Of a DNA stretch of 64,000 bases, positions 1 through 11,210 are shown one piece after another. The notes beneath the pieces were generated by a model that saw only the letters and a list, made by a program, of their open reading frames with translations, was not told the DNA's origin and did no database searches. Position numbers and translations under genes: made by a program. Origin of the DNA: Cryptomeria japonica (Eukaryota; Streptophyta; Pinopsida; Cupressales; Cupressaceae); NCBI RefSeq assembly GCF_030272615.1, contig NC_081415.1, positions 265,825,925 through 265,889,924 on the forward strand, given 5' to 3'. Every line of letters begins with the position of its first letter. Position 1 is the first letter of the stretch.

Positions 1-1525
1 GGATCGTTCAACCTTTCATTAAGCAACAATATACCAAGCTGCTCTGCTAGCTCCTGCAAGAGAATCTTTATAAAAATATGGGAAGAGGAAGTAGTATCTT
101 CCTCTGTCAGACGTATATAAGTAAGACAATTCCATGGAAGAGCATCTGTGCCAAGTAAGTGGGCAAAAACCTTTGCAACATTATGCAGTTTATTTGTTTC
201 CAGTCTATGTATCATAGAATATTGTTGTACAAAACACTTATCAAAAAATTCCTCATAAATTTTATTGATCATACAGAATCTTTGCCCAAGAAGACCATAA
301 TAACGAAGGTATGTTCTCTCTTGACCAAGTTCAAGCTTGATCTTTAGTAGCTTATGACCAGCTTCCTCAAAATCAACATTTGACATGATTGTCAAATAAA
401 TTGTACGTCTTAAATTGACCAAGTTTGTCTCTGTCTCATCCTATATTCTTAGTGCTTCCTCACCTTCCTCTTCATCATCATCTGAATCATCACCTAAATC
501 ATTCTCCCCTTCTACTTCATCTGAAGAAGCATCTCCAAGGATATCTTTCTTCAGTTTTTCATAGGTTGCCTCATGCTCTAAGAAATCAGAATCTGGCTTG
601 AAAACATCCAAACCAACATCTTGAACAAGTTCATCTTCTAGGAAAACTTCATGTGTTAACTGATTTGGATGCACAATTGGATGACCCTCGAACTTAGCTT
701 TGCGAATTGAAAAAAGGCCTTCAATTAAAAATTGTACTTGTTTGTCAATTTCCCCCTCATGGAGAATACCTCTAAATCTTTCAAAAATCCCATAGAGACC
801 TTTGGGTGAAAGGTCTTGCAACAAAGAACCACATTCTTTCACGAACCCAACAACAACCTCTATACTGTCATCTGTGGGGTTCTTTAGTAAAAGGGTGAGA
901 AGTTCCAAGGCAATGATCTCATGTGCAGCTTGTTGATTCACTAAATGAGCTATGAATTTGGTTGTTGCTATCAACATGTGCTTGTCATTGCATTTGTATG
1001 CCCTCTTAAGCTACAAAATAATTATTCACAAAAGCAAATTGCCAACTTCAGGAAATTTTGTATTTACCATAGCAACCAACACAGCAAAAACATCTGTAAA
1101 TCTAGGTGATGCCATTTGGGATTTCATACAAGACCTACAAAATAGACCCCTCCCATGGATGAGATTCTCTACAAACAACTCTGGAATGATGTTCTTGATG
1201 TTAGATGCATTTATCTTGTTTACTAACCCATTGATACTCTTCTGAAGGGCATCCCATTTCATGTGCTGGTATTCCACATTGCTCTTGTCTTCCACATCTT
1301 TCATCATTTGAGCCAACTTAAATGGGGGAATGTAAACACCCCCACTTCTTCCAACACCCTTCTCAACTCCTCTTACAACACCTTCGCCATTCCCATTCTG
1401 AGATGGAGTAGACACAACACTAGAAGTTTTCACTTCCACTGCCTCTCTGTCCCTCTTATTTCAAGAAGCCCCTTTACCACTTAATTTGTGCTTATTTCTG
1501 TACATAAACCCATCAAGAAGCATGA
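1..1525 (-). pseudogene. CWC22: CWC22-like pre-mRNA splicing factor, decayed intronless copy (runs off the window start)
   Basis: Read on minus, this matches the plant spliceosome factor CWC22, which joins the spliceosome and helps load the exon junction complex. The MIF4G part starts near 1360 (GGVYIPPFKLAQMM) and runs through NIIPELFVENLIHGRGLFCR and FIAHLVNQQ to about 640. An acidic linker follows (about 540-440), then the MA3 part ([15 protein letters not shown], then [18 protein letters not shown]) down to base 1. Homology stays in one frame from about 1440 to 330 but is broken by TGA near 1460, TGA and TAG near 1024-1010, and TAG at 439-441, the last replacing a residue between RI and DE. 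About ten residues expected after KLELGQ are missing near 320-330, from memory of the family. No intron interrupts the match, so a retrocopy is likely. Upstream to about 1640 the frame holds more open sequence that I do not recognise. Confidence 0.88.
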
Positions 1526-2999
1526 GTTTTTGCATATAAGCTCGCCAAAATATTTTACAGTTATTTTTCATCAAGATTCCCTCAGGAGCTGGCAGATCCT
1601 GCTTCCATACTTTAATTATGTTTTCTCAAAGGACAATCCTAAAAATACATGCATTGCAAACAACTTCTTACACCTTTGTTGGTTGTGGTGGTGTCATAGA
1701 GAGTTTACATCAATAAATGAAGAACATGCCAATGCTTTTAATGCAGCAGTAGAAGTCTATCTCTTATTCAATATCTCTAGTGAAACCCCCATGATCTTTT
1801 GTTGGAGTAGAATTTGTTATATTCTAGAAAGGGTCTTGTCCTTTGTTGATGGGATATTCATCTACCTCAAGAAATAACTGTTCTTTTCTCCAACAAGAAG
1901 TGGAACTAAATGAAGATCTGGCACCATGAAATGAAACCTCAAAAGGATTACTATAGTTAGTTTTGGTAGATAATGATCTGGGTAAAATACTAATTGGGCT
2001 TTAGGAAACATTATGTACTAGCTTAGCATACTCTAACAACTTTGGTGCAACATGCTACATCCAATTAAGTCTCCATCGGTATCTCTATTGTGTTTATGGA
2101 TTGGGATTCAATGTACTCTTTTTATACACAGATTTTACTTTCATCTAAGGAGGTTAGTATGTACTTACTTGTCTTTCGATTGTATCCCTATTTCAAGAAT
2201 TTCTTCTATCAACAAATCATTTGTTGTAAGTTGTACAAGTGGAAGCTTGAACATGTCTTCCATGCTAGCCTTGTTGATATGTTCAACACCATCTTATGCA
2301 ACGAATCTTTAGAACTCCACTATTTCATTGAAGAGTGAGTAGTAGGGACAATCTAGGACACTTACAGAGGTTTTGCAAGAGAGATAAATAGACCTAAATA
2401 TTATGGCTTAATAATGATCAATAGGTAAACTAGATAAGAAACTCTCAATATCAAAATGACTTTCTCAATTGTCTTTACTAGAAATGGATAGATCTGCTAA
2501 TAATGGCTTTATGACTGTATGTCAACTTTAGACTCAATCCAAGAAGAGCTAGAACTAATATGTGATATCTAGATTTATGATCTCTATAATATAACAATCC
2601 CATAATTATGTTTCCACACATCTATACCACAACACAAACATCATGCTAGTGTTCAGCCATAGCAATTGATATCCTAATTAGAGAATGTGAAATATGCACA
2701 TAACTATGAATAAAGTTTAAGAAAAACAAAGAAAGATGCTTATTGCAGACATAAATGACTAATGGACAAGAATTGAATTCATTGTAGATAGTTTTGAATA
2801 TCAAATTCACTTATTTCTGTGCATTTAGTAACTCATGTACTTGTGGCCAACCATTTATCTCTTTCATAAATTAAACACTTATTAATAACATTAAATGGCT
2901 GAGTAATTATGTTTTAGTTGAAATTGAAAATAAAATATTTTATTTCAGGACAGTTCACACTATTCCCTATCATATTTTAGACTCTTGGTTTTGTTAGTA
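1526..2999. other. Non-genic stretch with one unrecognised open segment on minus
   Basis: No gene is identified. On minus, 2299 to 2169 reads without stops (DGVEHINKASMEDMF at its start) and runs straight into a GTAAGT at 2168-2163, a perfect plant splice-donor consensus. This may be a lone exon remnant, but no acceptor or neighbouring exon is visible and I do not recognise the protein. Open frames on plus at 1488-1877 and 2052-2338 show no family features. Confidence 0.4.
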
Positions 3000-3944
3000 G
3001 TGGTTTGATGTCTTTGGAGCTGATCATTGCATCTCTTTAGTTACGTTTGCTAGCATACTCCCAGCCTGTGCCAAAATAGGAGATTTGGAACAGGGTATGG
3101 ACATCCATCAAAGCATAAAAGATAGAAGAATTTTGTTAGATGTAGTTGCAATTGCTCTGTTAGCATGTATGCAAAATGTGGAAGCATAGACAAGGCACGA
3201 GAACTATTTGATGGATTGCCTCAAAGAAATGTGGTTTCTTGGACTACAATGATTGTCAGATATGCACAAAATGGATTTGTTGAGAAGGCTTTAGAAAATT
3301 TCAAGCAAATGCAATCGATAGGTGTAAAGCCAAATTCCATGACCATTGCTACTGTCCTCCCTGCCTATGCCAAAATGGGAGATTTGGAACAGGGTATGGA
3401 CATTTATCGAAGCATAAAGGATAGAGGAATTTTGTCAGATGTTGTAGTTGAAACTACCCTGGTAGACATGTATGCAAAATGTGGAAGAATAGACAAGGCA
3501 CGTGAACTGTTTGATAGAATGCCTAAAACAAATGTTGTCTCATGGACTACAACGATTGTTGGATATGCACAAAATGGATTTGTCGAAAAGGCTTTAGACA
3601 CTTTCAAGCAAATGAAATTGGAAGGCATAAAGCCAAATTCCACAACCTTTTCTAGCATCCTCCCTGCCTATGCAAAAATGGGAGCTTTGGAACAAGGTAT
3701 GGACATCCATCAAAGCATAACAGATAGAGGAATTTTGTTAGGTGTTGTACTTCCAAATGCCCTGCTTGACATGAATACAAAATGTGGAAATATGGACAAG
3801 GCTCGTGAATTGTTTGATACGATGCCGCAAAGAGATGTGATCTCATGTGAACAATCAACATGCGCGTATACGGGAGGAAGGGATTGCTGCTACAAAATTG
3901 AACACTCACTCCTCAATCACAGTTCTATGGTTTTACAAGATTAA
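3000..3944 (+). pseudogene. PPR (PLS-class) protein gene fragment
   Basis: Pentatricopeptide repeat proteins bind organellar RNA. This fragment has the signature order of plant PLS-class proteins: MYAKCGSIDKARELFDGLP, RNVVSWTTMI.YAQNGFVEKAL, then KPN..T.A..LPAYAKMGDLEQGMDIH. Three consecutive triplet blocks of about 100 residues are nearly identical at the DNA level. The first block (from about 3036) is in another frame from the rest because a base is missing near 3159; the open part runs 3165-3944. Similarity stops after RDVIS near 3843, where a Trp codon is expected but TGT is found, and the rest of the frame is unrelated. There is no N-terminal targeting sequence, E domain or DYW domain, so the piece is truncated at both ends. 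Confidence 0.85.
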
Positions 3945-5093
3945 ACTAGGGCTAAAACCACCACATGTATATTTTTTTGCAACATGAAATTAAAAACTAG
4001 GGCAATTTGAGTCTACCTCCTGTGTGGGATTGCAAGAAATGCCACAAATGCCTTCGATGTGGGTTTGATGTTCTTGGGGGTTGAAGTCACCACGGACGCC
4101 TACGCAGGATTGCAATGCACAAATGAATTCCCCTCTTCTTTTTTTTTAAGTAATGGTCGTTGTCATCGGAATTATGACGAACTCAAGCACTTTTTTGAAA
4201 AAAAGAAAATTCTCATTGCTAATGCCTTCTTTGTCGAAACCAAATGGGAAATTTCCATCGGAATTATGAAGAATGCAGACATTTTTTCAAAAAAAAATCA
4301 AACTTGACCACAATATACCTTCTCCGTTGGAAACCTCAGTTGGAAATCTAGTCCAAATGTATTAGTGGATTAATCTTCATTGGTAACCCTTAGGAAATCA
4401 TGTGTTAGTCTTCTGCTATGTTATTAGACGTGCAATGTTTATAATTAATGCACTTAATCTTTTAAAAAAAATTATTTCACCCTTTAGTTGCCTAGTTGTG
4501 TTGTTTTCCTTTAGGGTTCCTAGCAGGGCATTACAGTAATCATATGTATTAAAAGGTAGATTGTTAGTTTGTTATTACATAAACTATAAATCAAGATAAT
4601 ATACTATTCACTAATAGTTTTACAATGAATAAGATATACAATAATAGTGTACCAAACTAAATTGAGAGTTTAAAAATCTAAAATAAAGATCTAGAGTGCA
4701 TATTTCATAGGGAGAAATATTTAAGCTTCCAAATCTATTTATTAAGAAAACCATATCTCTCTATCAAGAAAATCATGTTGACTATCTTTAATCATTCTTT
4801 AAATTATATTCTTCATATCTATAACTAAGATAATACTAATATTGAGTCACTAGAATCAAATTTAAATTTAGATAAAAAAATAAATTAAAAAAAAAACTCA
4901 AAACCATATTTAATATTCAAAAAATAAACATATAATTCTAAATGTATTCCAACATATAGCATGACACTTATATTCTAAACATAATCTCAATACCCATGAC
5001 ATGCATCAAATGATCAAATAAATAAAATATAGATCCACATATGACAATTTCCTTCCATCCTAAAAAATCGGTATCAGAAAAATATTGTAAAAA
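3945..5093. other. AT-rich stretch with no recognisable gene
   Basis: Nothing supportable is seen. An open frame at 4059-4307 has no family features. From about 4430 the sequence is strongly AT-rich with A and T runs. Confidence 0.6.
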
Positions 5094-5098
5094 TAATT

Positions 5099-5423
5099 TG
5101 TTAGAGTTATCTTGTATTTGCTAATAATTATTTATTTAATTATTAGTCTATTATACTCTACGCTTAAGCTAAACTTAGGCATTTAATAATATGGTAGGTA
5201 TTTAATTATTAAATACACTTTATCCCTTTAGGGTTTCTTTAGGGTTTCATATTCTCCTTTCATAATGATTGTATTGTAATTTTCTATTCTATTCCCTCTC
5301 TGAATGATAATCTTTTTCTTTAGAGGCATTATTGTGTTTTTGTCTCCAATCTTCTCTTGTGATAGGTATTTTTCTTGCAGGTGCTCCTGGGATCTTTGAA
5401 GTTGTATTTTGTCAACTTCTTCA
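5099..5423 (+). repeat. 5' LTR of the Copia derivative
   Basis: Begins TGTTAGAGTTATC and ends CAACTTCTTCA; 325 bp. It aligns along its length with 6841-7193. Confidence 0.93.
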
Positions 5424-5436
5424 TGGTATCAGAGCC
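5424..5436 (+). other. Primer binding site (initiator Met tRNA type)
   Basis: TGGTATCAGAGCC directly follows the LTR end. This is the usual plant Copia primer site, complementary to the 3' end of initiator tRNA-Met. Confidence 0.92.
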
Positions 5437-5719
5437 TACATCTATTACTGCTTGTTCATGATTTTTTAGAAGATTTTTTGGAGGAGGGTTTCAAGCTTTT
5501 TCAAAGCTTTGTTATTGGATCTAGGGTAGTTGTTTTGTTTCTGATCATTTTGGGTTCAAACGGACCTCACTATTGAGCTTAGAATGCCCCAAAACCCCCA
5601 TTTCCATATAAAATTTGTCAAATTTTGACAAACTTGGGTTCTAGCCATTTTTTTTGGTTTTGCCTTTTTTAGCATGAATTTTGAGAAATTCATCAGAAAA
5701 TCATTAAATTTTTTTTTTA

Positions 5720-6620
5720 GAGCAATTTGAGATGACAGATCTTGGCCTTCTGCACTATTTTTTGGACCTATAGGTTATTCAGTCTTCCAATGGGATTTCG
5801 ATACTTCAGCAAAAGTATACTCTTAATATGCTTCACTGATTTGACATGCTTGCTTGCAAGCCTACACCCACACCTTTTCAGTCAGGTGTTGTTTTGTCTA
5901 CCACTTGTTCTACACCTTCTATGGATCCTACCTTATACAGGCAGTTGGTTGGCAGTTTGTTGTACCTGACACATACACGCCCAAATCTTTCTTTTGCGGT
6001 TGGTCTTGTCTCTCGATTCTCCCATGATCCTCATGAGAGCCATTGGCAAGTAGCCAAACATATTTTGAGGTGCATTCAGGGCACTACACAATTTGACATT
6101 CACTACTTCAAGATCCCCTCACATTGTTGGCTTCACTGACTCAGATTGGGTTGGTGATGCTCATGATCGGAGTCTACTTCTGGCTTTGTTTTTTGCCTCA
6201 GTTCTGGTCCTATCACATGGTCTTGCAAGAAGAAGTCTACTATTGCATTATCATCTACAGAGGCTGAGTACTGAGCAACGATGTTAGCTATTCAGGAGGT
6301 TTTATGGCTTCGACAGTTGATGACTGAGTTTAGGTTCCCTCTTGATAGTCCCACTCTTCTTTGGTGTGACAATCAGAGTGCCATTCACATTTCCCGCAAC
6401 CCAGTGGAGCACCAAAGGACTAAACACATTGAGCTTCACATGCACTTCATCAGACAATTGATTTAGGATGGCTTTCTCATCTTGGAGTACATTCCTACAA
6501 AGGAGCAGGTTGCTGACATCTTCACTAAACCTTTTGCATCTCCATGCTATCTTCAATTGCACTCTATGCTTGGGGTGAAGGAAGTTGTCCTTGGGGGGTC
6601 TCATTGAGGCATTCCTTCCT
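5720..6620 (+). pseudogene. Copia pol remnant: end of RT and RNase H
   Basis: Copia landmarks appear in order: FEMTDLGLLHYFL near 5727, then LYRQLVGSLLYLTHTRPNLS near 5935, HWQVAKHILRCIQGT near 6041, GFTDSDWVGD near 6131, LSSTEAEYRA near 6247, WLRQLM near 6305, LWCDNQSAIHIS near 6360, RTKHIELHMHFIR near 6418 and EQVADIFTKPF near 6505. These cover the RT C-terminus and the RNase H domain, whose aspartates and glutamate (DSDW, TEAE, CDNQ) are still readable. Several frameshifts and stops (a TAG after YFLDL and one after FIRQLI) prevent translation. Confidence 0.9.
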
Positions 6621-6828
6621 TCATGTTTTTTTTTTATATAGCATGATTTTCCCATCTCTTTTTGGAGTAGATTTTTTTCCCATGTGGTTTTCTCTATTTC
6701 TCCAGTTCATAGAGATTTGGTTGTGATTGGGTACCTCATCAGGCCTTGTTGTCGAGACCCAAATTTTCCTTCATGTAGTTGATTTTTGCTTTCATGCATT
6801 TATATTTTTAGCTACTCCCTAAGTTCAT

Positions 6829-6840
6829 CTTAAGAGGGGG
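6829..6840 (+). other. Polypurine tract of the Copia derivative
   Basis: AAGAGGGGG lies immediately before the 3' LTR at 6841, the position where plus-strand DNA synthesis is primed. Confidence 0.85.
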
Positions 6841-7193
6841 TGTTAGAGTTATCTTGTATTTGTTAATAATTATTTATTTAATTATTAGTCTATTATACTC
6901 TACACTTAAGCTAAACTTAGGCATTTAATAATATGGTAGGCATATAATAATTATTCTAATTATTAAATACACTTTATCCCTTTTGGGTTTCTTTAGGGTT
7001 GCACATCTTTAGGGTTTCATATTCTTCTTTCATAAGGATTGTAGTGTAATTTTCTATTCTATTCCCTCTCTGAATGATAATCTTTTTCTTCAAAGCCCTT
7101 AATGTATTTTTGTCTCCAATCTTCTCTTGTGACAAGTATTTTGCGTCCAGGTGCTCTTGGGATCTTTGAAGTTGTATTTTCTCAACTTCTTCA
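6841..7193 (+). repeat. 3' LTR of the Copia derivative
   Basis: Begins TGTTAGAGTTATC and ends CAACTTCTTCA; 353 bp. Relative to the 5' LTR it carries extra bases near 6945-6960 and a short insertion near 7000-7015. Confidence 0.93.
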
Positions 7194-7198
7194 TAATT

Positions 7199-8219
7199 CA
7201 TTTGACTATTCATACTTTCTTTAAGAAGTTTAGAAAGATCACCAAGGTAATAAATTATAAAGTACTTTCCAGTATTTCTTGTATAGAGAATTTTTTGATA
7301 GATAGGTAATCTTGCAATATTCAATAGATGTATCATGGTACACAAGCATTTTCTAGCTTGATTGCATATGTGTATATTTGTGTGTGTATATATAATTTGA
7401 GCTATCTTGATATACACATTTTTCTATGATATTAAAATTAACTTCATAAACATACACATGAAAATGGGATGGAAAACATATATATCTAGAATGTTGGAAT
7501 GAATCTATTCCTTAAATATTTTTACTTAAATTTTTTTATTTCAAAGTAATTCTATACTAAAAGTTTTCATATAGATTGGTCAAATGTCAAACATTAAAAT
7601 AGACTTTGTTCATGTATCTATCCCATTGAGTAAACTAGACACAAAATTAATCTTAGGGTATAGTAATAAATTTTATGACATTATTTATCATTTATTTGGA
7701 TTCTTTAAATATTATGTACCCTACTATATTGCTTGGTTAAATAGGGAAGATAAAAGAAACTCTAATTGTTGATAGCTTATTATGTATATGGATGAATCAT
7801 TTTTTACAAATCATTTATGTATATACAATCTATATGTAAAACATAACATTTTATAAAAAAAAATGTCAACTGAATTTAATTTCATCTCATTATATATATC
7901 ATATAATCAAATTAAAATAAGTAATGACTCCTATATTGAGATTGTCTTCTTTAATATGATAATCACCAAAAGTAGAATTGAAAAATGTTTTCTAGTTTGA
8001 CCATGTTATCATTTGTTTACCTAAAATTCATGTCAATAGATCACTTTTAAACTTTAAATGTTTGATCTATCTTAAGACCAAAACAATTAGATTTATGTCT
8101 TGAAATTTAGTGTAAGTTCCTTTCAATTGATTATGAGAGATGTAGTTAAAACTTTCATCACATCAAACTTTAATAACCTTGGAATATGTCCAAACTATAG
8201 CTAAAAATTATAAGTTTAA
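7199..8219. other. AT-rich stretch with no gene
   Basis: No coding, RNA or mobile-element signature is seen. Open frames here are short and lack family features. Confidence 0.6.
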
Positions 8220-8380
8220 TAGTTGTGGAAAATCAATAAATGAGTTAATTGTGCACGTTTAAATTTATTTTATTTCCATAATATATTTACCAATCTGACC
8301 AAAAGTCTCTCTTCAAAATGTCGATTAAATTAAAAAGTTCTTAACAAAATGTCTTTATCATATTTATTTTTTATTATACA

Positions 8381-9331
8381 TGTGCACATTGAAAATTGGG
8401 AAATACAAGTAATAGACGATAAGAGTAATCACAAACTCAAACCTATTATGAAATTATAAAATGCAATCAATAGAGGAAGCAATCAAATTCAACAAAAGAA
8501 TAAACAAATAAATTAGATGCAAACCAAATGTTGAACTCTTGCAAGTGTCTTCATTGCTCTTCTCCTTCTTGTGTAGTGTATGGTGGCTCTTAGAATCGTA
8601 ACACAATTCCTACAGCATGATATCACAAAAATATGAAGACTTTGGTTTTTGATGATATGAGATCAAGTTTTCTTTTATAGATTTCATGATATTGATCATC
8701 AGTTTAAATTAAAATATTAGTAGAATGATCAATGATTGAGAATTGTTTAGACAATTTGATTGAGAGTCGATTGCTCATGTGATTGGAACTGATTGACTAT
8801 TAAACTGGCTTGATTTATCTATCAAGAGCGATGACTAGGCTATTAAATTAATTGATTGGGAGGTGGATTTACTGAATCGGTTATATGGGAGTTCAAGTGA
8901 AAGTCAATGGTAGCTAGTAAGAGGAGCAATTAGCCATTTAAAACATGTGTTGTAGAACAATAAATAAAATAAACATTTTATTTATTTTAGAGGAAAATGA
9001 TTTTTGAAAATGAACAATTAGATAAATTAAATAATTTATTCAATTGTAGAAGAAATAATTGATAAATTAAATAATAAAGATCATTCAATTAAAGTGTAAA
9101 TAGAAAATTAATTAAATAATAATAAAACAATTTAATTAAGATTTAGATAAAAATTAGATAATTCAATAATTAAAAATTATTTAATTGTGGGATTAGATGG
9201 AAATTTTACTTTTGAATTTGAATTAGAGGAATGATGTTGAATTAATTAAATAATCAAAATTATTTAATTAATTAAAAAGAAAATTAATAAAATTAGTGTT
9301 GCAAGCGTTATGCCAATTTTAGGTGTTTGCA
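8381..9331 (-). repeat. Probable LTR related to the one at 30776, minus orientation, inserted in tandem copy 1
   Basis: Read on minus it starts TGCAAACACCTAAAATTGGC, close to the start of the LTR at 30776 (TGCAGACACCTAAAAATC), and ends near TTTCAATGTGCACA. In between it is rich in TTAATTAAATAA-type tracts, as in its relatives. The right edge (9331) is firm, because duplication copy 2 resumes there. The left edge is approximate, and no clean target duplication could be read. Confidence 0.6.
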
Positions 9332-10888
9332 GTATATAATGCAAAAAAAAAGTATTTTCCTAACACTGAGACATTTTAATACATGTAAAACATAAAATGC
9401 AATGATAAAGAAAGGAGGACCATTGTTTTTTTTTTTTTTAAAGGAAAAGGTTTCATATTTTCAAATGCAAACTAAATTCATGACAATGGTTTGTTCAACA
9501 ACTCTCATCCTAAAATTTTATGATCAATTAACCTATAACCTACTTATTCTTTGTCAAACAATGCTAACTTTAGGCTACTTTATTTGGTCAAGCAATAAAT
9601 ATAAAATGAAAGAGGCTTATATCTACTTGTCTTCTTAACCAATTAGCTATGTACGAAAATAACCTACTAAAATAAGTGCGTAACCAATTATATAAATTAT
9701 ACAATATATAGTTGTCTCCAATTAAGATATATGGATGACAACATAGATTTTATATTATAAGAACTAATAGACAAAATTTCTTGGAAACAACAGGTGCAAG
9801 TTTTAGAAATTTTGAACTCTTTTATAGATTTATACCTTTTCATGATAACTTTTATTAGTTTTGACATAAAGTAGGTCCCACTTATCTAAAACTTGTTTCT
9901 ATTAAATCAAATATAATCGAGATAACTTATTGAATTGTTCTCATATCTAAAAATTATTTGTTGTGACATGTTAGCACTCCACACCAAAATTATTCAAACT
10001 CAAGGCTCCCTATTAAATGTATCCTCTTCTAGCCTCTAGCTCAGTTTGACTTTAAGTTCATCCATTTTTTTTACTCTAATTTAAAATGAAACATCATTCC
10101 TAATTTTTTTGACTAATTATTAATATTCTTTAATATTTATCTCTATTTTCATTATATACCTAAATATTATAAGTAACGCTTGTGAAAAAACGATAAATGA
10201 GTTGATAATGCACCTTTAACTTTATTTTACTTGCACAATGCATTTGTCAACTTGATCAAAATTTTCCTTTCAAAATATAAATCAAACTCCAAATTTCTTA
10301 ACAAAATGACTTTAGCGTATACCTTTTTGATAGCATAGAATGTGAAAAATAGAGTCTTTGGCAACTACCAAGAGATCTTAAAAAGATGTTGAATATAAAA
10401 TGCAATGATAGAGAGAGGAAGACCATCATATCTATTTCCTTAAGGAAAAAGTTTCTTATTTATAAAATGCAAACTAAATTTATGACAATGATTTGTTTAA
10501 CTACTCTCATTTTCAAATTGTATGATGAATTAAACCTATAGCCTACTTATCATTTAAAATTACTAACATTAGATTATTTTATCATAGTCAAACAATAGAA
10601 ATATAATGAAAGAGACTTATATCTACTTCTCTTTTAATTCAATTAGCTATAAGATATTCTTAAACACTTGAATAAATTATACAATAGAATTGAGTCTAAT
10701 TATGATATATGCATAAAAAATAGATTTGAGATTATAAGGATTAATAGAGAGGTGCAAATTTTGGAAGTAATAAACTCTTTAATAGATTTTCCAATATATT
10801 TATACCTTTTTATGGTAACTTTTATTAGTTTTGACATAAAGTAGTCCTCAATTATCTAAAATCTATTATTATTAAATCAAATGTATTT

Positions 10889-11038
10889 AAGATAACTTAT
10901 TGAATCGTTCTTATACCTAAACCTATTTGTTGTGACATGTTTTTGATAGAAAAAAGCAGCCAAAACTAGGAGGTTGACCCGGAGTAAAGATAACTTATTG
11001 AATCGTTCTTATATCTAAACCTATTTGTTGTGACATGT
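10889..11038 (+). repeat. 50-bp direct repeat separated by a 48-bp insert
   Basis: GATAACTTATTGAATCGTTC and the following 30 bases to TGTGACATGT occur at about 10891-10940 and again at 10989-11038 with one difference. Between them lies a sequence (TTTTGATAGAAAAAAGCAGCC onward) that is absent from the matching place in copy 1 near 9920-9970. Confidence 0.75.
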
Positions 11039-11210
11039 TATCCCTGTTAAATGTATCCTCTTTTTGGCTTCTAACTCAGTTTAATTTTAAGTTCGTCTAT
11101 TTTTTATTTACTCTAATTAAAAATAAAACATAATTCCTAAAATTTAAAATAATTAATAAATTTAATTAATAATATTCTTTAATATTTGGTTTCTATTTTT
11201 TATTTTATAA

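Larger units (their letters stand above)
5094..7198 (+). mobile_element. Copia LTR retrotransposon, internally deleted, with target duplication TAATT
   Basis: A complete but shrunken element: LTR 5099-5423, primer site, a short leader, the C-terminal end of a Copia polyprotein, a purine tract and LTR 6841-7193. Both LTRs begin TG and end CA. The 5-bp direct repeats TAATT at 5094-5098 and 7194-7198 show that this is one insertion. Gag, protease, integrase and most of RT are missing: the leader joins RT sequence directly near 5720. The element is 2,095 bp between duplications, against about 5 kb for a full Copia, so it is non-autonomous. By eye the LTRs differ at about 20 sites plus two insertions in the 3' copy, so it is not recent. 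Confidence 0.93.
8220..11210 (+). repeat. Diverged ~1-kb tandem duplication of non-coding DNA
   Basis: Copy 1 is 8220-8380 plus 9332 to about 10180; copy 2 is about 10187-11210. Matching landmarks include AACAAAATG.CTTTA (8345 and 10301), AAAATGCAATGATA (9395 and 10397), AAATGCAAACTAAATT.ATGACAATG (9463 and 10469) and GATAACTTATTGAAT (9920 and 10891). Copy 1 is split by the LTR at about 8381-9331, which copy 2 lacks, so the duplication predates that insertion or affected an LTR-free allele. Both copies are non-coding. Confidence 0.7.

Noticed and set aside
952-1245. Plus-strand frames over the CWC22 copy (952-1245, 1263-1484)
   Set aside because: They are antisense shadows of the minus-strand pseudogene.
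1488-1877. 129-codon plus-strand frame
   Set aside because: No family features. The opposite strand at 1525-1640 is as protein-like, and neither is recognisable.
3404-3909. Minus-strand frames over the PPR fragment
   Set aside because: They are shadows of the PPR repeats on plus.
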